Shown here one piece after another: positions 16,334 to 24,004 of a DNA stretch of 49,324 nucleotides; positions within the stretch are counted from its first letter, which is position 1; each line of letters begins with the position of its first letter. A program made the translations under genes and the position numbers. The stretch lies in the NCBI RefSeq assembly GCF_021699195.1, contig NZ_SSXE01000054.1, positions 1 through 49,324 on the forward strand, written 5' to 3'. Under the pieces are notes generated by a model. It had not been told where the DNA came from. It searched no databases and saw only the letters and a program-made list of their open reading frames with translations. The DNA comes from Nonomuraea sp. MG754425 (GTDB lineage Bacteria > Actinomycetota > Actinomycetes > Streptosporangiales > Streptosporangiaceae).

Positions 16334-17452
16334 GTGAGCACGACCGACGACACCGCCCGGCAGGCCGCCGCCGGGATGCTCGAAGACCTGGAGGAGCTCG
16401 TCCTGTGCGAGTCGTTCTCCAGTGACCTGGCGGCCGTGGCCCGCAGCGCGGAGGTGGTGGCCGCGATGGGAGCCCGCCACCTGGGCACGCGGCCGGAGTT
16501 CGTGGTGATCGACGGCGTCACGCACCTGCGCTGGTCGTTCGGCACGCCGAAGATCCTGCTGCTGTGCCACCACGACACCGTCTGGCCCATCGGCACGCTC
16601 GCCACGCACCCGTGGTCGGTGGTGGACGGGGTGGCGCGCGGGCCGGGCGTGTTCGACATGAAGGCCGGGCTGGTGCAGACGTTCCACGCCCTGGCCGGGC
16701 TCGGCTCGCTCGACGGCGTCACGCTGCTGGTCACCGGCGACGAGGAGCTGGGCTCGGCCACCTCCTCCGGCCTGATCCAGGACACCGCGCGCGGGCTGGC
16801 CGCCACGTTCGTCATGGAGGCCAGCGCCGACGGCGGGGCGTTGAAGACGGTCCGCAAGGGCACCTCCAACTACACCGTCAGGGTGCACGGCAAGGCCGCG
16901 CACGCGGGCCTCGAACCGGAGAAGGGCGCCAACGCGGGCGTCGAGCTGGCCCACCAGATCCTGGCCATCGCCGGCCTGGGCTCCGGCGCGACCACGGTCA
17001 CGCCGACGATGTTGTCGGGCGGCACGTCGGTCAACACGGTGCCCGCCGCCGCCTCGGTGGGCGTGGACGTGCGGGCGGCGCTGGTGTCGGAGCAGACCAG
17101 GGTGGACGCGGCGATCCGGGCGCTGCGGCCGGTGGTGCCGGGCACCCGCCTGGAGGTGCTCGGCGGCCCCAACCGGCCGCCGCTGGAGGGCTCGATGTCG
17201 GCCCGCCTGTTCGCCCTGGCCCAGGAGCTGGCGCCGGGGCTGGGCCTGGAGCCGCTGACCGCGGCCTCGGTGGGCGGCGCGTCCGACGGCAACTTCACGG
17301 CCGGGGTGGGCTGCCCGACGCTCGACGGCCTGGGGGCCGTGGGGGGCGGGGCGCACGCGGACCACGAGCACGTCGTGGTCTCCGAGATGCCCGGACGTAC
17401 GGCCCTGCTGCGGGCGCTGATCGAGGCGGTCGGCCAGGTGGAGCGGCCATGA
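16334..17452 (+). CDS. M20 family metallopeptidase (glutamate carboxypeptidase-like)
   Basis: 372 aa from GTG 16334 with a purine-rich SD (gggggac). Zinc and catalytic residues of M20 peptidases are present in order: 'LLCHHDTVWP' (His and Asp), 'FDMKAGLVQT' (bridging Asp), 'LVTGDEELGS' (catalytic Glu and Glu ligand), 'VMEASADGG' (Asp ligand) and 'GGGAHADHEHV' (last His). A dimerisation domain ('GKAAHAGLEPEKGANAGVEL') lies between. The pattern matches carboxypeptidase G2-like proteins that cleave C-terminal Glu or related acyl-amino acids. No signal peptide. It follows the M19 gene in the same direction and ends at a strong hairpin (17456-17494) shared with the convergent inhibitor gene. Confidence 0.9.
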   Translation: MSTTDDTARQAAAGMLEDLEELVLCESFSSDLAAVARSAEVVAAMGARHLGTRPEFVVIDGVTHLRWSFGTPKILLLCHHDTVWPIGTLATHPWSVVDGVARGPGVFDMKAGLVQTFHALAGLGSLDGVTLLVTGDEELGSATSSGLIQDTARGLAATFVMEASADGGALKTVRKGTSNYTVRVHGKAAHAGLEPEKGANAGVELAHQILAIAGLGSGATTVTPTMLSGGTSVNTVPAAASVGVDVRAALVSEQTRVDAAIRALRPVVPGTRLEVLGGPNRPPLEGSMSARLFALAQELAPGLGLEPLTAASVGGASDGNFTAGVGCPTLDGLGAVGGGAHADHEHVVVSEMPGRTALLRALIEAVGQVERP

Positions 17453-17455
17453 CCG

Positions 17456-17494
17456 GGGCGGCCCGCCCGGGGACGCTCCCCGGGCGGGCCGCCC
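17456..17494. terminator. Perfect 17-bp bidirectional hairpin terminator
   Basis: Arms 17456-17472 and 17478-17494 are perfectly complementary over 17 bp, almost all G-C, with the 5-nt loop ACGCT. It lies 3 bp after the stop of the M20 gene and 7 bp before the stop of the convergent inhibitor gene, so it can terminate both. No U-run, as is typical in actinomycetes. Confidence 0.8.
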
Positions 17495-17501
17495 TGGCGG
17501 G

Positions 17502-17900
17502 CTACCCGGTGACGGGGCCGAGCGTGCGCTCCATCACGCACCGGTTGGAGAACTTCTCGTCGAAGGAGATCGGCTGGCCGTACCAGTGGCCGCGCACCTC
17601 GACCCGCACCGGGTCGTAGTTCCTCGGGCACGGCCCTGGGTTGTAGTTCAGGGCGAACAGGTCGCCGTCCACCGAGCGGATCGCGTCGCAGGCGTCCACC
17701 GGGTACGGGTGCAGGCCGCCGTCCGGGTCGCAGGTCAGCCGCATCGAGTACGCGCCGTCGCTGACGGGGGTGACGGTGATGTAGAGCACCGCGCCCGCGG
17801 GGGCGGCGTGGGCGGGCGGCGTCGCGAACGCGGCCAGGCTCGCGGCCGCGCACAGCCCGAGCGCGGCCAGCCTGCGAGCGGTGGTCAGCACTACCGGCAT
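17502..17900 (-). CDS. Subtilisin inhibitor-like (SSI family) secreted protease inhibitor
   Basis: 132 aa from ATG 17900, with an excellent SD (GGAGG, 5 nt). An Ala-rich signal peptide with Arg9/Arg10 runs to about residue 32 (AHA-AP). The mature part matches Streptomyces subtilisin inhibitor: four cysteines at 57, 71, 91 and 121, spaced like the two SSI disulfides (Cys35-Cys50 and Cys71-Cys101), 'DACDAIRSVDGDLFAL' and 'YDPVRVEVRGHWYGQPISF'. The reactive-site loop Cys-Pro-P1 is Cys91-Pro92-Arg93-Asn94, so P1 is Arg where SSI has Met, predicting inhibition of trypsin-like rather than subtilisin-like proteases. SSI proteins are secreted dimers controlling extracellular proteases. Convergent with the M20 peptidase. 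Confidence 0.93.
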   Translation of the reverse strand: MPVVLTTARRLAALGLCAAASLAAFATPPAHAAPAGAVLYITVTPVSDGAYSMRLTCDPDGGLHPYPVDACDAIRSVDGDLFALNYNPGPCPRNYDPVRVEVRGHWYGQPISFDEKFSNRCVMERTLGPVTG

Positions 17901-18050
17901 GAGATCCTCCCAGGTCAACGGGCGTCCCGGCGTGGGACGGCGCACGCATCATGACTACCGTCGGCCTGTCGCCGGTGACCAGGCGCGGCACGGCCACCTC
18001 AGCGTGAGCATGTGGTGACGCAGAGCTGTCTTCGCAGGTCATAGACGTGC

Positions 18051-18070
18051 CCCCGCGTCGCGACGCGGGG
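18051..18070. repeat. Perfect 20-bp GC-rich palindrome
   Basis: CCCCGCGTCGCGACGCGGGG is an uninterrupted perfect dyad lying 20 bp upstream of ATG 18091 and about 150 bp from the start of the divergent SSI-like gene. It could be an operator or a hairpin of the leader. No promoter hexamer can be tied to it with confidence. Confidence 0.5.
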
Positions 18071-18090
18071 CGGCGTGGGTAAATGGGGGC

Positions 18091-18900
18091 ATGGCAGGTG
18101 AGGATGAGCGGGCGGCGGCCCGCGCCGGCGTGGCGATCAGGGAGTTGCGCGAGGTCGGCGAGTTCCAGCAGGTCTACCGCCTCTTCGACGAGATCTGGCA
18201 CCCGAAGCCGGCGAACGTGCCGGCGTCCGTGGAGCTGATGGCCGGGTTCGCGCACTCGGGCAACTACGTCGCCGGGGCGTTCGCCGAGGGCGTGCTCGTG
18301 GGGGCGTCCGTGGGGTTCCTGGCGGCGGGCGGGACGCTGCACTCGCACGTGACCGGGGCGATCATCGGGCGTGGCGTCGGCTACGCGCTGAAGCTGCACC
18401 AGCGGGCCTGGGCCCGGGAGCGCGGGCTGGAGCGGATCACCTGGACGTTCGACCCCCTCGTCCGCCGCAACGCCCGCTTCAACCTGGTCAAGCTGGGGGC
18501 GCGGCCGGAGGAGTACCTGACGGACTTCTACGGGGTGATGGCCGACGCGATCAACGAGGGGGACGCCTCCGACCGGCTGCTGGCGGTGTGGCCCGTCGCC
18601 GGCGCGACCGACGCGGAGGACGGCCGGTCCGGGCCGGCGTACCCGCTGGTGCGGGAGGGCGCGGACGGCCGGCCGGTCGTGTCCGGCGGTGGCGGCCCGG
18701 TGCTGACGGTGGGGACGCCGCGCGACGTCGAGCGGCTGCGGCGGGAGCACCCCGAGGCGGCGCGGGCCTGGCGGACGGCCGTACGGGAGACCCTCGGCGC
18801 GGCCATGGCGGCCGGGGGGCGGGTGGCCGGGTTCACCGAGCGCGGCGAGTACGTGGTGATCGTCAACCAGCTATTCCACAGGTGTTACGGATCTCTGTAA
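18091..18900 (+). CDS. GNAT-superfamily acetyltransferase (COG3375-like)
   Basis: 269 aa. The central part reads 'GVLVGASVGFLAAG', 'HSHVTGAIIGRGVGYALKLH' and 'QRAWARERGLERITWTFDPL', the pattern of the COG3375 group of predicted GNAT acetyltransferases, with the acetyl-CoA loop in 'GRGVGYALK'. The group is assigned to the GNAT fold by sequence; substrates are unknown. The C-terminal third (about 175-269) is variable. The ATG at 18091 has no SD; GTAAAT stands 6 nt upstream, so translation may be leaderless. It is divergent from the SSI-like gene, and the next gene (Nramp-like) follows after 35 nt, so cotranscription is possible. Confidence 0.8.
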   Translation: MAGEDERAAARAGVAIRELREVGEFQQVYRLFDEIWHPKPANVPASVELMAGFAHSGNYVAGAFAEGVLVGASVGFLAAGGTLHSHVTGAIIGRGVGYALKLHQRAWARERGLERITWTFDPLVRRNARFNLVKLGARPEEYLTDFYGVMADAINEGDASDRLLAVWPVAGATDAEDGRSGPAYPLVREGADGRPVVSGGGGPVLTVGTPRDVERLRREHPEAARAWRTAVRETLGAAMAAGGRVAGFTERGEYVVIVNQLFHRCYGSL

Positions 18901-18935
18901 TGTGACGGGAAGGCAAGCAGAACAAGGAGATCCGC

Positions 18936-20372
18936 ATGGCGGAATTCACCCCCACCGTTCCTGCGCGAGTCCTACCGTCGGTCGCCGTCCGCGACCTGCC
19001 CGAACCGCCCCGCTCCACCTGGCGCATCATCGGCCCCGGCCTGGTCGGGGCCGGAGTGGGGCTGGCGTCGGGAGAATTCATCCTCTGGCCGTACATCGCC
19101 TCGCAGGTCGGCCTCGTCTTCATCTGGGGAGCCGCGATCGGCATCATCACCCAGTGGTTCCTGAACATGGAGATCGAGCGGTACACCCTCGCCACCGGCG
19201 AGACCGCGCTGACCGGGTTCAGCCGCATGTGGAAACACTGGGGTCTGTTCTTCGTGGTGATGACGCTCTGCTCGAACCTCTGGCCGGGCTGGGTGACCAC
19301 GTCCGCGACCATGGTGACGTACCTGACCGGCTCCGGCGAGGGGTCGGTGCGGTGGATCGCGATCGGCATGCTGGTGGTGATCGCGCTCGGCCTGACCCTG
19401 GCTCCGGTGATCTACGTCCTGCTGGAGCGGGTCATCTTCGTGAAGATCGCCCTGGTGGCGACGCTGGCCGTGGTCGCGGTCGCGGTGGCGATCAACGCCG
19501 AGAGCTGGCTGGAGCTGGGCAAGGGCCTGTCCGTCGGGGCCAGGTTCCCGGTGCCGCCGCTGGACTTCGCGGTGCTCATGGGCGCCATCGCGTACGCGGG
19601 CGCGGGCGGCGGCCAGAACCTGTGCCAGAGCAACTGGATCCGTGACAAGGGCTTCGGCATGGGCCAGTACGTCCCCCGTCTGGTCAGCCCCGTCACCGGC
19701 CACGAGGAGGCGGCCTCCTCGACCGGCTTCCAGTTCGCGCCGACGAAGGAGAACCTGGCGCGCTGGCGGCAGTGGTGGCGCTTCGCCAACGTCGAGCAGG
19801 CGTGGACGTTCGCCGTGGTGTCGTTCGTGACGATCGCGCTCATGTCGATGCTGGCGTACTCCACCGTGTTCGGCCGTCCCGGGCTGGCGAACGGCATCGG
19901 GTTCCTCCAGGTCGAGGGGCAGGTGTTGCAGGACGTCGTGGGCACCTGGTTCGGGGTGCTGTTCTGGGTGGTCGGGGCGCTGGCGCTGTTCGCCTCGGCC
20001 ATGGGCATCGTCGACTACACCGCCCGCCTGGCCTCCGACACGATCAAGACGGTCTACCTGCGGGACAAGGCCGTCTCGGTGAACCGGGTGTACTTCGTCA
20101 CGGTCTGGGCGATGGCGCTGATCGGCACCGGCATCCTGCTGGCGGGGCTCGACCAGCCGCTCATCCTGCTGGTGTTCTCGGCCTGCTTCGCGGCCGTGAT
20201 GATGTTCGTGTACTCGATCCTGCTGATCATCCTCAACCGGCGGGCGCTGCCCGCGGCCATCAAGGTGCGCTCGTTCCGGCTGGGGGCGCTGATCTGGTCG
20301 GTCGCGTTCTTCGGCACGCTGACCGTGATCGTGGTCATCCAGCAGGCGCAGAAGCTGCTCGGCGGCGGCTGA
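18936..20372 (+). CDS. Nramp-family-like transporter lacking the canonical metal-site motifs
   Basis: 478 aa with about 11 hydrophobic segments. The overall pattern and 'GPGLVGAGVGLASGEF' at TM1 align with Nramp/SLC11. However, the canonical DPGN of TM1 is ASGE here (residues about 44-47), and the TM6 A-x-x-M-P-H motif is 'AGAGGGQNL', so the Asp, Asn and Met that bind transition metals are all replaced. It therefore belongs to an Nramp-related subgroup whose substrate cannot be assumed to be Mn2+ or Fe2+. The start has a strong SD (AAGGAGA, 5 nt). A WYL regulator lies 56 nt downstream. Location: cytoplasmic membrane. Confidence 0.85.
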   Translation: MAEFTPTVPARVLPSVAVRDLPEPPRSTWRIIGPGLVGAGVGLASGEFILWPYIASQVGLVFIWGAAIGIITQWFLNMEIERYTLATGETALTGFSRMWKHWGLFFVVMTLCSNLWPGWVTTSATMVTYLTGSGEGSVRWIAIGMLVVIALGLTLAPVIYVLLERVIFVKIALVATLAVVAVAVAINAESWLELGKGLSVGARFPVPPLDFAVLMGAIAYAGAGGGQNLCQSNWIRDKGFGMGQYVPRLVSPVTGHEEAASSTGFQFAPTKENLARWRQWWRFANVEQAWTFAVVSFVTIALMSMLAYSTVFGRPGLANGIGFLQVEGQVLQDVVGTWFGVLFWVVGALALFASAMGIVDYTARLASDTIKTVYLRDKAVSVNRVYFVTVWAMALIGTGILLAGLDQPLILLVFSACFAAVMMFVYSILLIILNRRALPAAIKVRSFRLGALIWSVAFFGTLTVIVVIQQAQKLLGGG

Positions 20373-20428
20373 CGTCCGAGGCGGGGGCGCGGCGTCGCGG
20401 CCGGGCGGCAGCGGGCACACTGGTGGCC

Positions 20429-21385
20429 ATGCTGGAGACCTCGGCCCGCCTGCTCAAGCTGCTCTCCCTGTTCCAGGCGCAACGCGACTGGTCCGGCCCC
20501 GAGCTGTCGGCCCGGCTCGGGGTCTCGACCAGGACGATCCGCAACGACGTCGAGCGCCTGCGCTCGCTCGGCTACCCGGTGCACGCCTCCCCCGGCGTGG
20601 CGGGCGGCTACCGGCTGGGCGCGGGCGCGGCGCTGCCGCCGTTGCTGCTCGACGACGAGGAGGCCGTGGCGGTCGCGGTCGGGCTGGGCCGCGCGGCCGG
20701 GGGCGGCGTCGAGGGCATCGAGGAGACCTCGGTGCGTGCCCTGGCCAAGCTGGAGCAGGTGCTGCCGTCGCGGCTGCGGCGGCGGGTGAGCGCGCTCAAC
20801 GCCTACACGGTGCAGATCCCCGGCAACCAGCCCTCCGTGCCGCCCGAGGTGCTGACCACGATCGCGAACGCGGCCCGCGACCACGAGCGGCTGCGCTTCG
20901 ACTACACCGCCCACGAGGGCGAGCCGACCGTGCGGAACGTGGAGCCGTACCGTCTGGTGCACCGGCGCGGCCGCTGGTACCTGGTGGGTTACGACGTGGA
21001 GCGCGACGACTGGCGCACGTTCAGGGTCGACCGGGTGCGCCCGCGGACGCCGGCGGGCCCCCGCTTCACGCCGCGCGAACTGCCCGGCGACGGCGACGTG
21101 GCGGCGTACGTGGAGAAGGGCCTGAGCACGGCGATGTGGCGGCACCGGGCGACGGTGCTGCTGCACGCCCCGGCCGCGGACGTGCGGGCGCTGCCGCTGG
21201 GCCTGGAGGCGGAGCCGGTGGACGACCGTACCTGCCGGCTGGAGCTGGGCGGCGACGACCTCGGCGGGATGGCGGCGTGGCTCGGGTTCCTGGGCGTGGA
21301 CTTCGAGGTGCTCGACCCGCCGGAGCTGGCCGAGCACGTGCTGCGGCTGGCGGAGCGGTACCGGCGAGCGGTCAGCGGCCGGTAA
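20429..21385 (+). CDS. WYL-domain transcriptional regulator (YafY type)
   Basis: 318 aa from ATG 20429. The N-terminal winged HTH is HTH_11-like: 'LLKLLSLFQAQRDWSGPELS', then 'LGVSTRTIRNDVERLRSLG' and 'GVAGGYRLG'. The middle region (about 130-215) is a WYL domain ('LRFDYTAHEGEPTVRNVEPY', 'RGRWYLVGYDVERDDWRTFR'), followed by a WCX-like C-terminal domain. WYL domains bind nucleic acids or nucleotide ligands, and these proteins usually act as repressors or DNA-damage-responsive regulators; the target is not visible. CACACT 7 nt upstream suggests a leaderless start. The frame is open far upstream, but that part is antisense-like shadow of the transporter gene. Confidence 0.88.
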   Translation: MLETSARLLKLLSLFQAQRDWSGPELSARLGVSTRTIRNDVERLRSLGYPVHASPGVAGGYRLGAGAALPPLLLDDEEAVAVAVGLGRAAGGGVEGIEETSVRALAKLEQVLPSRLRRRVSALNAYTVQIPGNQPSVPPEVLTTIANAARDHERLRFDYTAHEGEPTVRNVEPYRLVHRRGRWYLVGYDVERDDWRTFRVDRVRPRTPAGPRFTPRELPGDGDVAAYVEKGLSTAMWRHRATVLLHAPAADVRALPLGLEAEPVDDRTCRLELGGDDLGGMAAWLGFLGVDFEVLDPPELAEHVLRLAERYRRAVSGR

Positions 21386-21419
21386 GCCGGTGGTCAGCGG
21401 CCGGGGCCAGGCTCGGGCC

Positions 21420-22535
21420 ATGAAGAACATGACGCATGTCGCCGGAGGCAAGGACGACTTCCAGCTCGTCACCCACCTGACGCTCACCGGCGGCCAGTAC
21501 GAGATCGGCAGGGCGCTCACCGAGGAGGCCCGCCGGCTCGGCTGGTCCCCCGCGCCGATCGACCCGACGGTGGGCCGGGCCCGCAGGGCGTGGTTCGAGC
21601 GCCACTGGCCGCAGCACCACGCCCGCATGGACGGCGCGGCGTCGGTGCTCGGCCTCGACCCCGACCAGGACGAGCTGGCCCTCGACGACCAGGGCTACGT
21701 CCCCGAGGGGTTCGCCTGCTCGGCCCTGTGGATCCCGCCGTCGGCCGCGGCGGACGGGCACGGCCGGGTGGGCCGCAACTACGACTTCTTCCGGACGACC
21801 GCCAGCGAGATGGCGGGCGCCCCGCCGCGGCCGAACGAGCTGCCCATGGCCTCCCGCCCCTACGTGATCACCACGATCCCCGACGAGGGGCCGGCCTCCA
21901 CGGTGATCACGATGTCCGCGCTGGACGGCTGCATGGACGGCATCAACTCGGCCGGGCTGGCGGTCATGCTGCTGATCGCCGACTTCGAGTCCGCCGAACC
22001 GCCGGAGAACTTCCCCCCGCAGGTGGGGGTCAACAGCGTGCAGCTCCCCCGCTTCCTGATCGACACCTGCGAGAACGCGGAGCAGGCCAAGCAGGCGCTG
22101 CTGGCCGCCAAGCAGTACGACCACGGCCTGCCCCTGCACTACCTGGTCGCCGACGCGCACGGGCAGGCGTTCGTGTGGGAGCGGGGCAAGGACGGCGTCG
22201 AGCACATCGTCGAGTTCGGCGACGGCCCGCTCTGCGTCACCAACCACCTGCTGCACCGTCACCCGGACCCGATGAACCTGCCGGCGGACACCGAGGCCAG
22301 CCTCGCCTCCTACGGCCGGCTGCGCACGCTGTACGAGCGCAGCAAGGGCGTCACCATGTCGGCCGCGGACGTGCGCGAGAGCCTGCTCGCGGTGCGCCCG
22401 GCCGAGGAGCCGGCCGTGCCGTTCCGCACCTTGTGGAGCACGGTGTTCGACACGGCCGAGCGCACCCTCGCCACCCGCTTCTACCTGGGCGACGGCGGGC
22501 GTTACACCGAGGAGCTGGTGTTCCCGGCCAGGTAG
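21420..22535 (+). CDS. C45-type Ntn amidohydrolase (acyltransferase/penicillin acylase-like)
   Basis: 371 aa from ATG 21420 (ATG 21429 also possible; no good SD). The C45/choloylglycine-hydrolase-like fold is suggested by 'GGQYEIGRALTEEARRLG' near the N-terminus, the presumed nucleophile Cys100 in 'EGFACSALWI', 'GRVGRNYDFF', and 'MDGINSAGLAVMLLI' with the conserved G(I/M)N. Members cleave or transfer linear amide bonds, as in isopenicillin N acyltransferase or N-acyl-lipid hydrolases. In this protein the Cys is internal, so autoproteolysis of a pro-segment would be needed to free it, as in AAT; that is an inference. Its last 34 bases overlap the convergent acyl-CoA ligase gene. Confidence 0.75.
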   Translation: MKNMTHVAGGKDDFQLVTHLTLTGGQYEIGRALTEEARRLGWSPAPIDPTVGRARRAWFERHWPQHHARMDGAASVLGLDPDQDELALDDQGYVPEGFACSALWIPPSAAADGHGRVGRNYDFFRTTASEMAGAPPRPNELPMASRPYVITTIPDEGPASTVITMSALDGCMDGINSAGLAVMLLIADFESAEPPENFPPQVGVNSVQLPRFLIDTCENAEQAKQALLAAKQYDHGLPLHYLVADAHGQAFVWERGKDGVEHIVEFGDGPLCVTNHLLHRHPDPMNLPADTEASLASYGRLRTLYERSKGVTMSAADVRESLLAVRPAEEPAVPFRTLWSTVFDTAERTLATRFYLGDGGRYTEELVFPAR

Positions 22536-24004
22536 GACTCGCGCACTCTGGTACGCGACAGCTTGCCGGTGGGGGTGCGCGGCAGCTCGGCGCGGTACTC
22601 GATCAGTCTCGGCTGCTTGAACCTGGCGATGCGCGGCCCGCAGTGCTCCAGCAGCGCCGCGGTGAGCTCCGGGCCCGCCGTGACGTCCTCGGCGGGCTGC
22701 ACGACGGCGACCACCGTGTGACCCCATTCCTCGTCGGGCACCCCGATGACGGCCACGTCGGCGACCGCGGGATGTTCCAGCAGCGCGGCCTCGATCTCGG
22801 CGGGATAGATGTTCACCCCGCCGGAGACGATCAGGTCGGTACGCCGGTCGCACAGGAACAGGTACCCGTCGGCGTCGAAGTAGCCGATGTCGCCCGGCGT
22901 GTACCACTCCCCCAGCATGCTGGCGGCCGTCTTCGCCGGGTCCTTGCGGTACTCGAACGTCCCCATGCTGGACTTGACGTAGATCAGGCCGGGCTCGCCC
23001 GGGGGCAGCTCCGCGCCGGACTCGTCGCAGATCCTGGCCTCGAAGGTGGGGGCGGGCCGGCCGACGGTGCCGGGCCTGGCCAGCCAGTCGTGGGGCTTGA
23101 CGGAGAAGGCGATGGTGGACTCGGTCGAGCCGTAGTACTCGTACAGCACCGGGCCCCACCAGTCCATGATCTGCCGCTTGACGGAGACCGGGCAGGCGGC
23201 GGCGGTGTGGATGACCTGGCGCAGGCTCGACACGTCGTACTTGGCCTTGACGTCCTCCGGGAGCTGCAACATCCGGTGGAACATGGTCGGCACCATCATC
23301 GCGTTGGACACCCGGTGCCGCTCGACGAGCTCCAGGATGTTCACCGGGTCGAACCTGGGCGTGATCACCACGGTGTGCCCGAGGTGCAGCGCGAACTGGG
23401 CGTGCGCGCACGGCGCGGAGTGGTACATCGGCGAGGTGACCAGGTGGACCTCGTCGCCCGCCTTGAGATCGACGACCTCGCCGAAGAACCACGTGTACAG
23501 CGGCACGAGCGCCTCCGGCTCGGCCCCCGGCAGCGGGCGCTGCACGCCCTTGGGGAAGCCGGTGGTGCCGGAGGTGTACCACATGACAGCCCCGGAGGTG
23601 CGGTCGGCGGGCGCGTCAGCGGGCTGCCCCTCGGCCAGCCCGGCCGTCCCGGTCTCCGCGCCGGGGACGGACTGGCCGGGGCCGGCGACGACGACCTTGG
23701 CGTCGCAGTCGGCCAGGATGTAGGCGATCTCGGAGTCGGTCAGGTGCCAGTTGACCGGCACGTAGTAGACCCCGATCTGCCCGGTCGCCATCACCATGAC
23801 CAGCGCGTCCACCCCGTTGGGCAGCACGCCCGCCGCCACGTCGCCGGTGCCGAGCCCGCGGGCGCGAAGCCCGTGCGAGACCTGGTTGACGCGGGTGAGC
23901 AGGTCGCCGTACGAGACACGGGCGCCGTCGGTGTCGATCACCGCGAGACGGCCGGGGTCGGCGGCGGCGATGGCGTAGAAACTCGGCAGCTCGCTGATGT
24001 CCAT
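22502..24004 (-). CDS. Acyl-CoA synthetase (AMP-dependent ligase, FadD-like)
   Basis: 500 aa from ATG 24004. ANL-superfamily motifs are complete: P-loop 'YTSGTTGFPKGV', 'YYGSTES', 'GDIGYFDADGYLFLCDRRTD', 'GGVNIYPAEIE' and the C-terminal 'PRTPTGKLSR' with the adenylating Lys. It activates a carboxylic acid with ATP and CoA; the chain type is not evident, but the two acyl-CoA dehydrogenases immediately upstream point to fatty-acid or side-chain degradation. The start overlaps the TGA of the preceding dehydrogenase by one base (TGATG). The tail overlaps the convergent C45 hydrolase by 34 bp. Confidence 0.92.
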   Translation of the reverse strand: MDISELPSFYAIAAADPGRLAVIDTDGARVSYGDLLTRVNQVSHGLRARGLGTGDVAAGVLPNGVDALVMVMATGQIGVYYVPVNWHLTDSEIAYILADCDAKVVVAGPGQSVPGAETGTAGLAEGQPADAPADRTSGAVMWYTSGTTGFPKGVQRPLPGAEPEALVPLYTWFFGEVVDLKAGDEVHLVTSPMYHSAPCAHAQFALHLGHTVVITPRFDPVNILELVERHRVSNAMMVPTMFHRMLQLPEDVKAKYDVSSLRQVIHTAAACPVSVKRQIMDWWGPVLYEYYGSTESTIAFSVKPHDWLARPGTVGRPAPTFEARICDESGAELPPGEPGLIYVKSSMGTFEYRKDPAKTAASMLGEWYTPGDIGYFDADGYLFLCDRRTDLIVSGGVNIYPAEIEAALLEHPAVADVAVIGVPDEEWGHTVVAVVQPAEDVTAGPELTAALLEHCGPRIARFKQPRLIEYRAELPRTPTGKLSRTRVRESYLAGNTSSSV

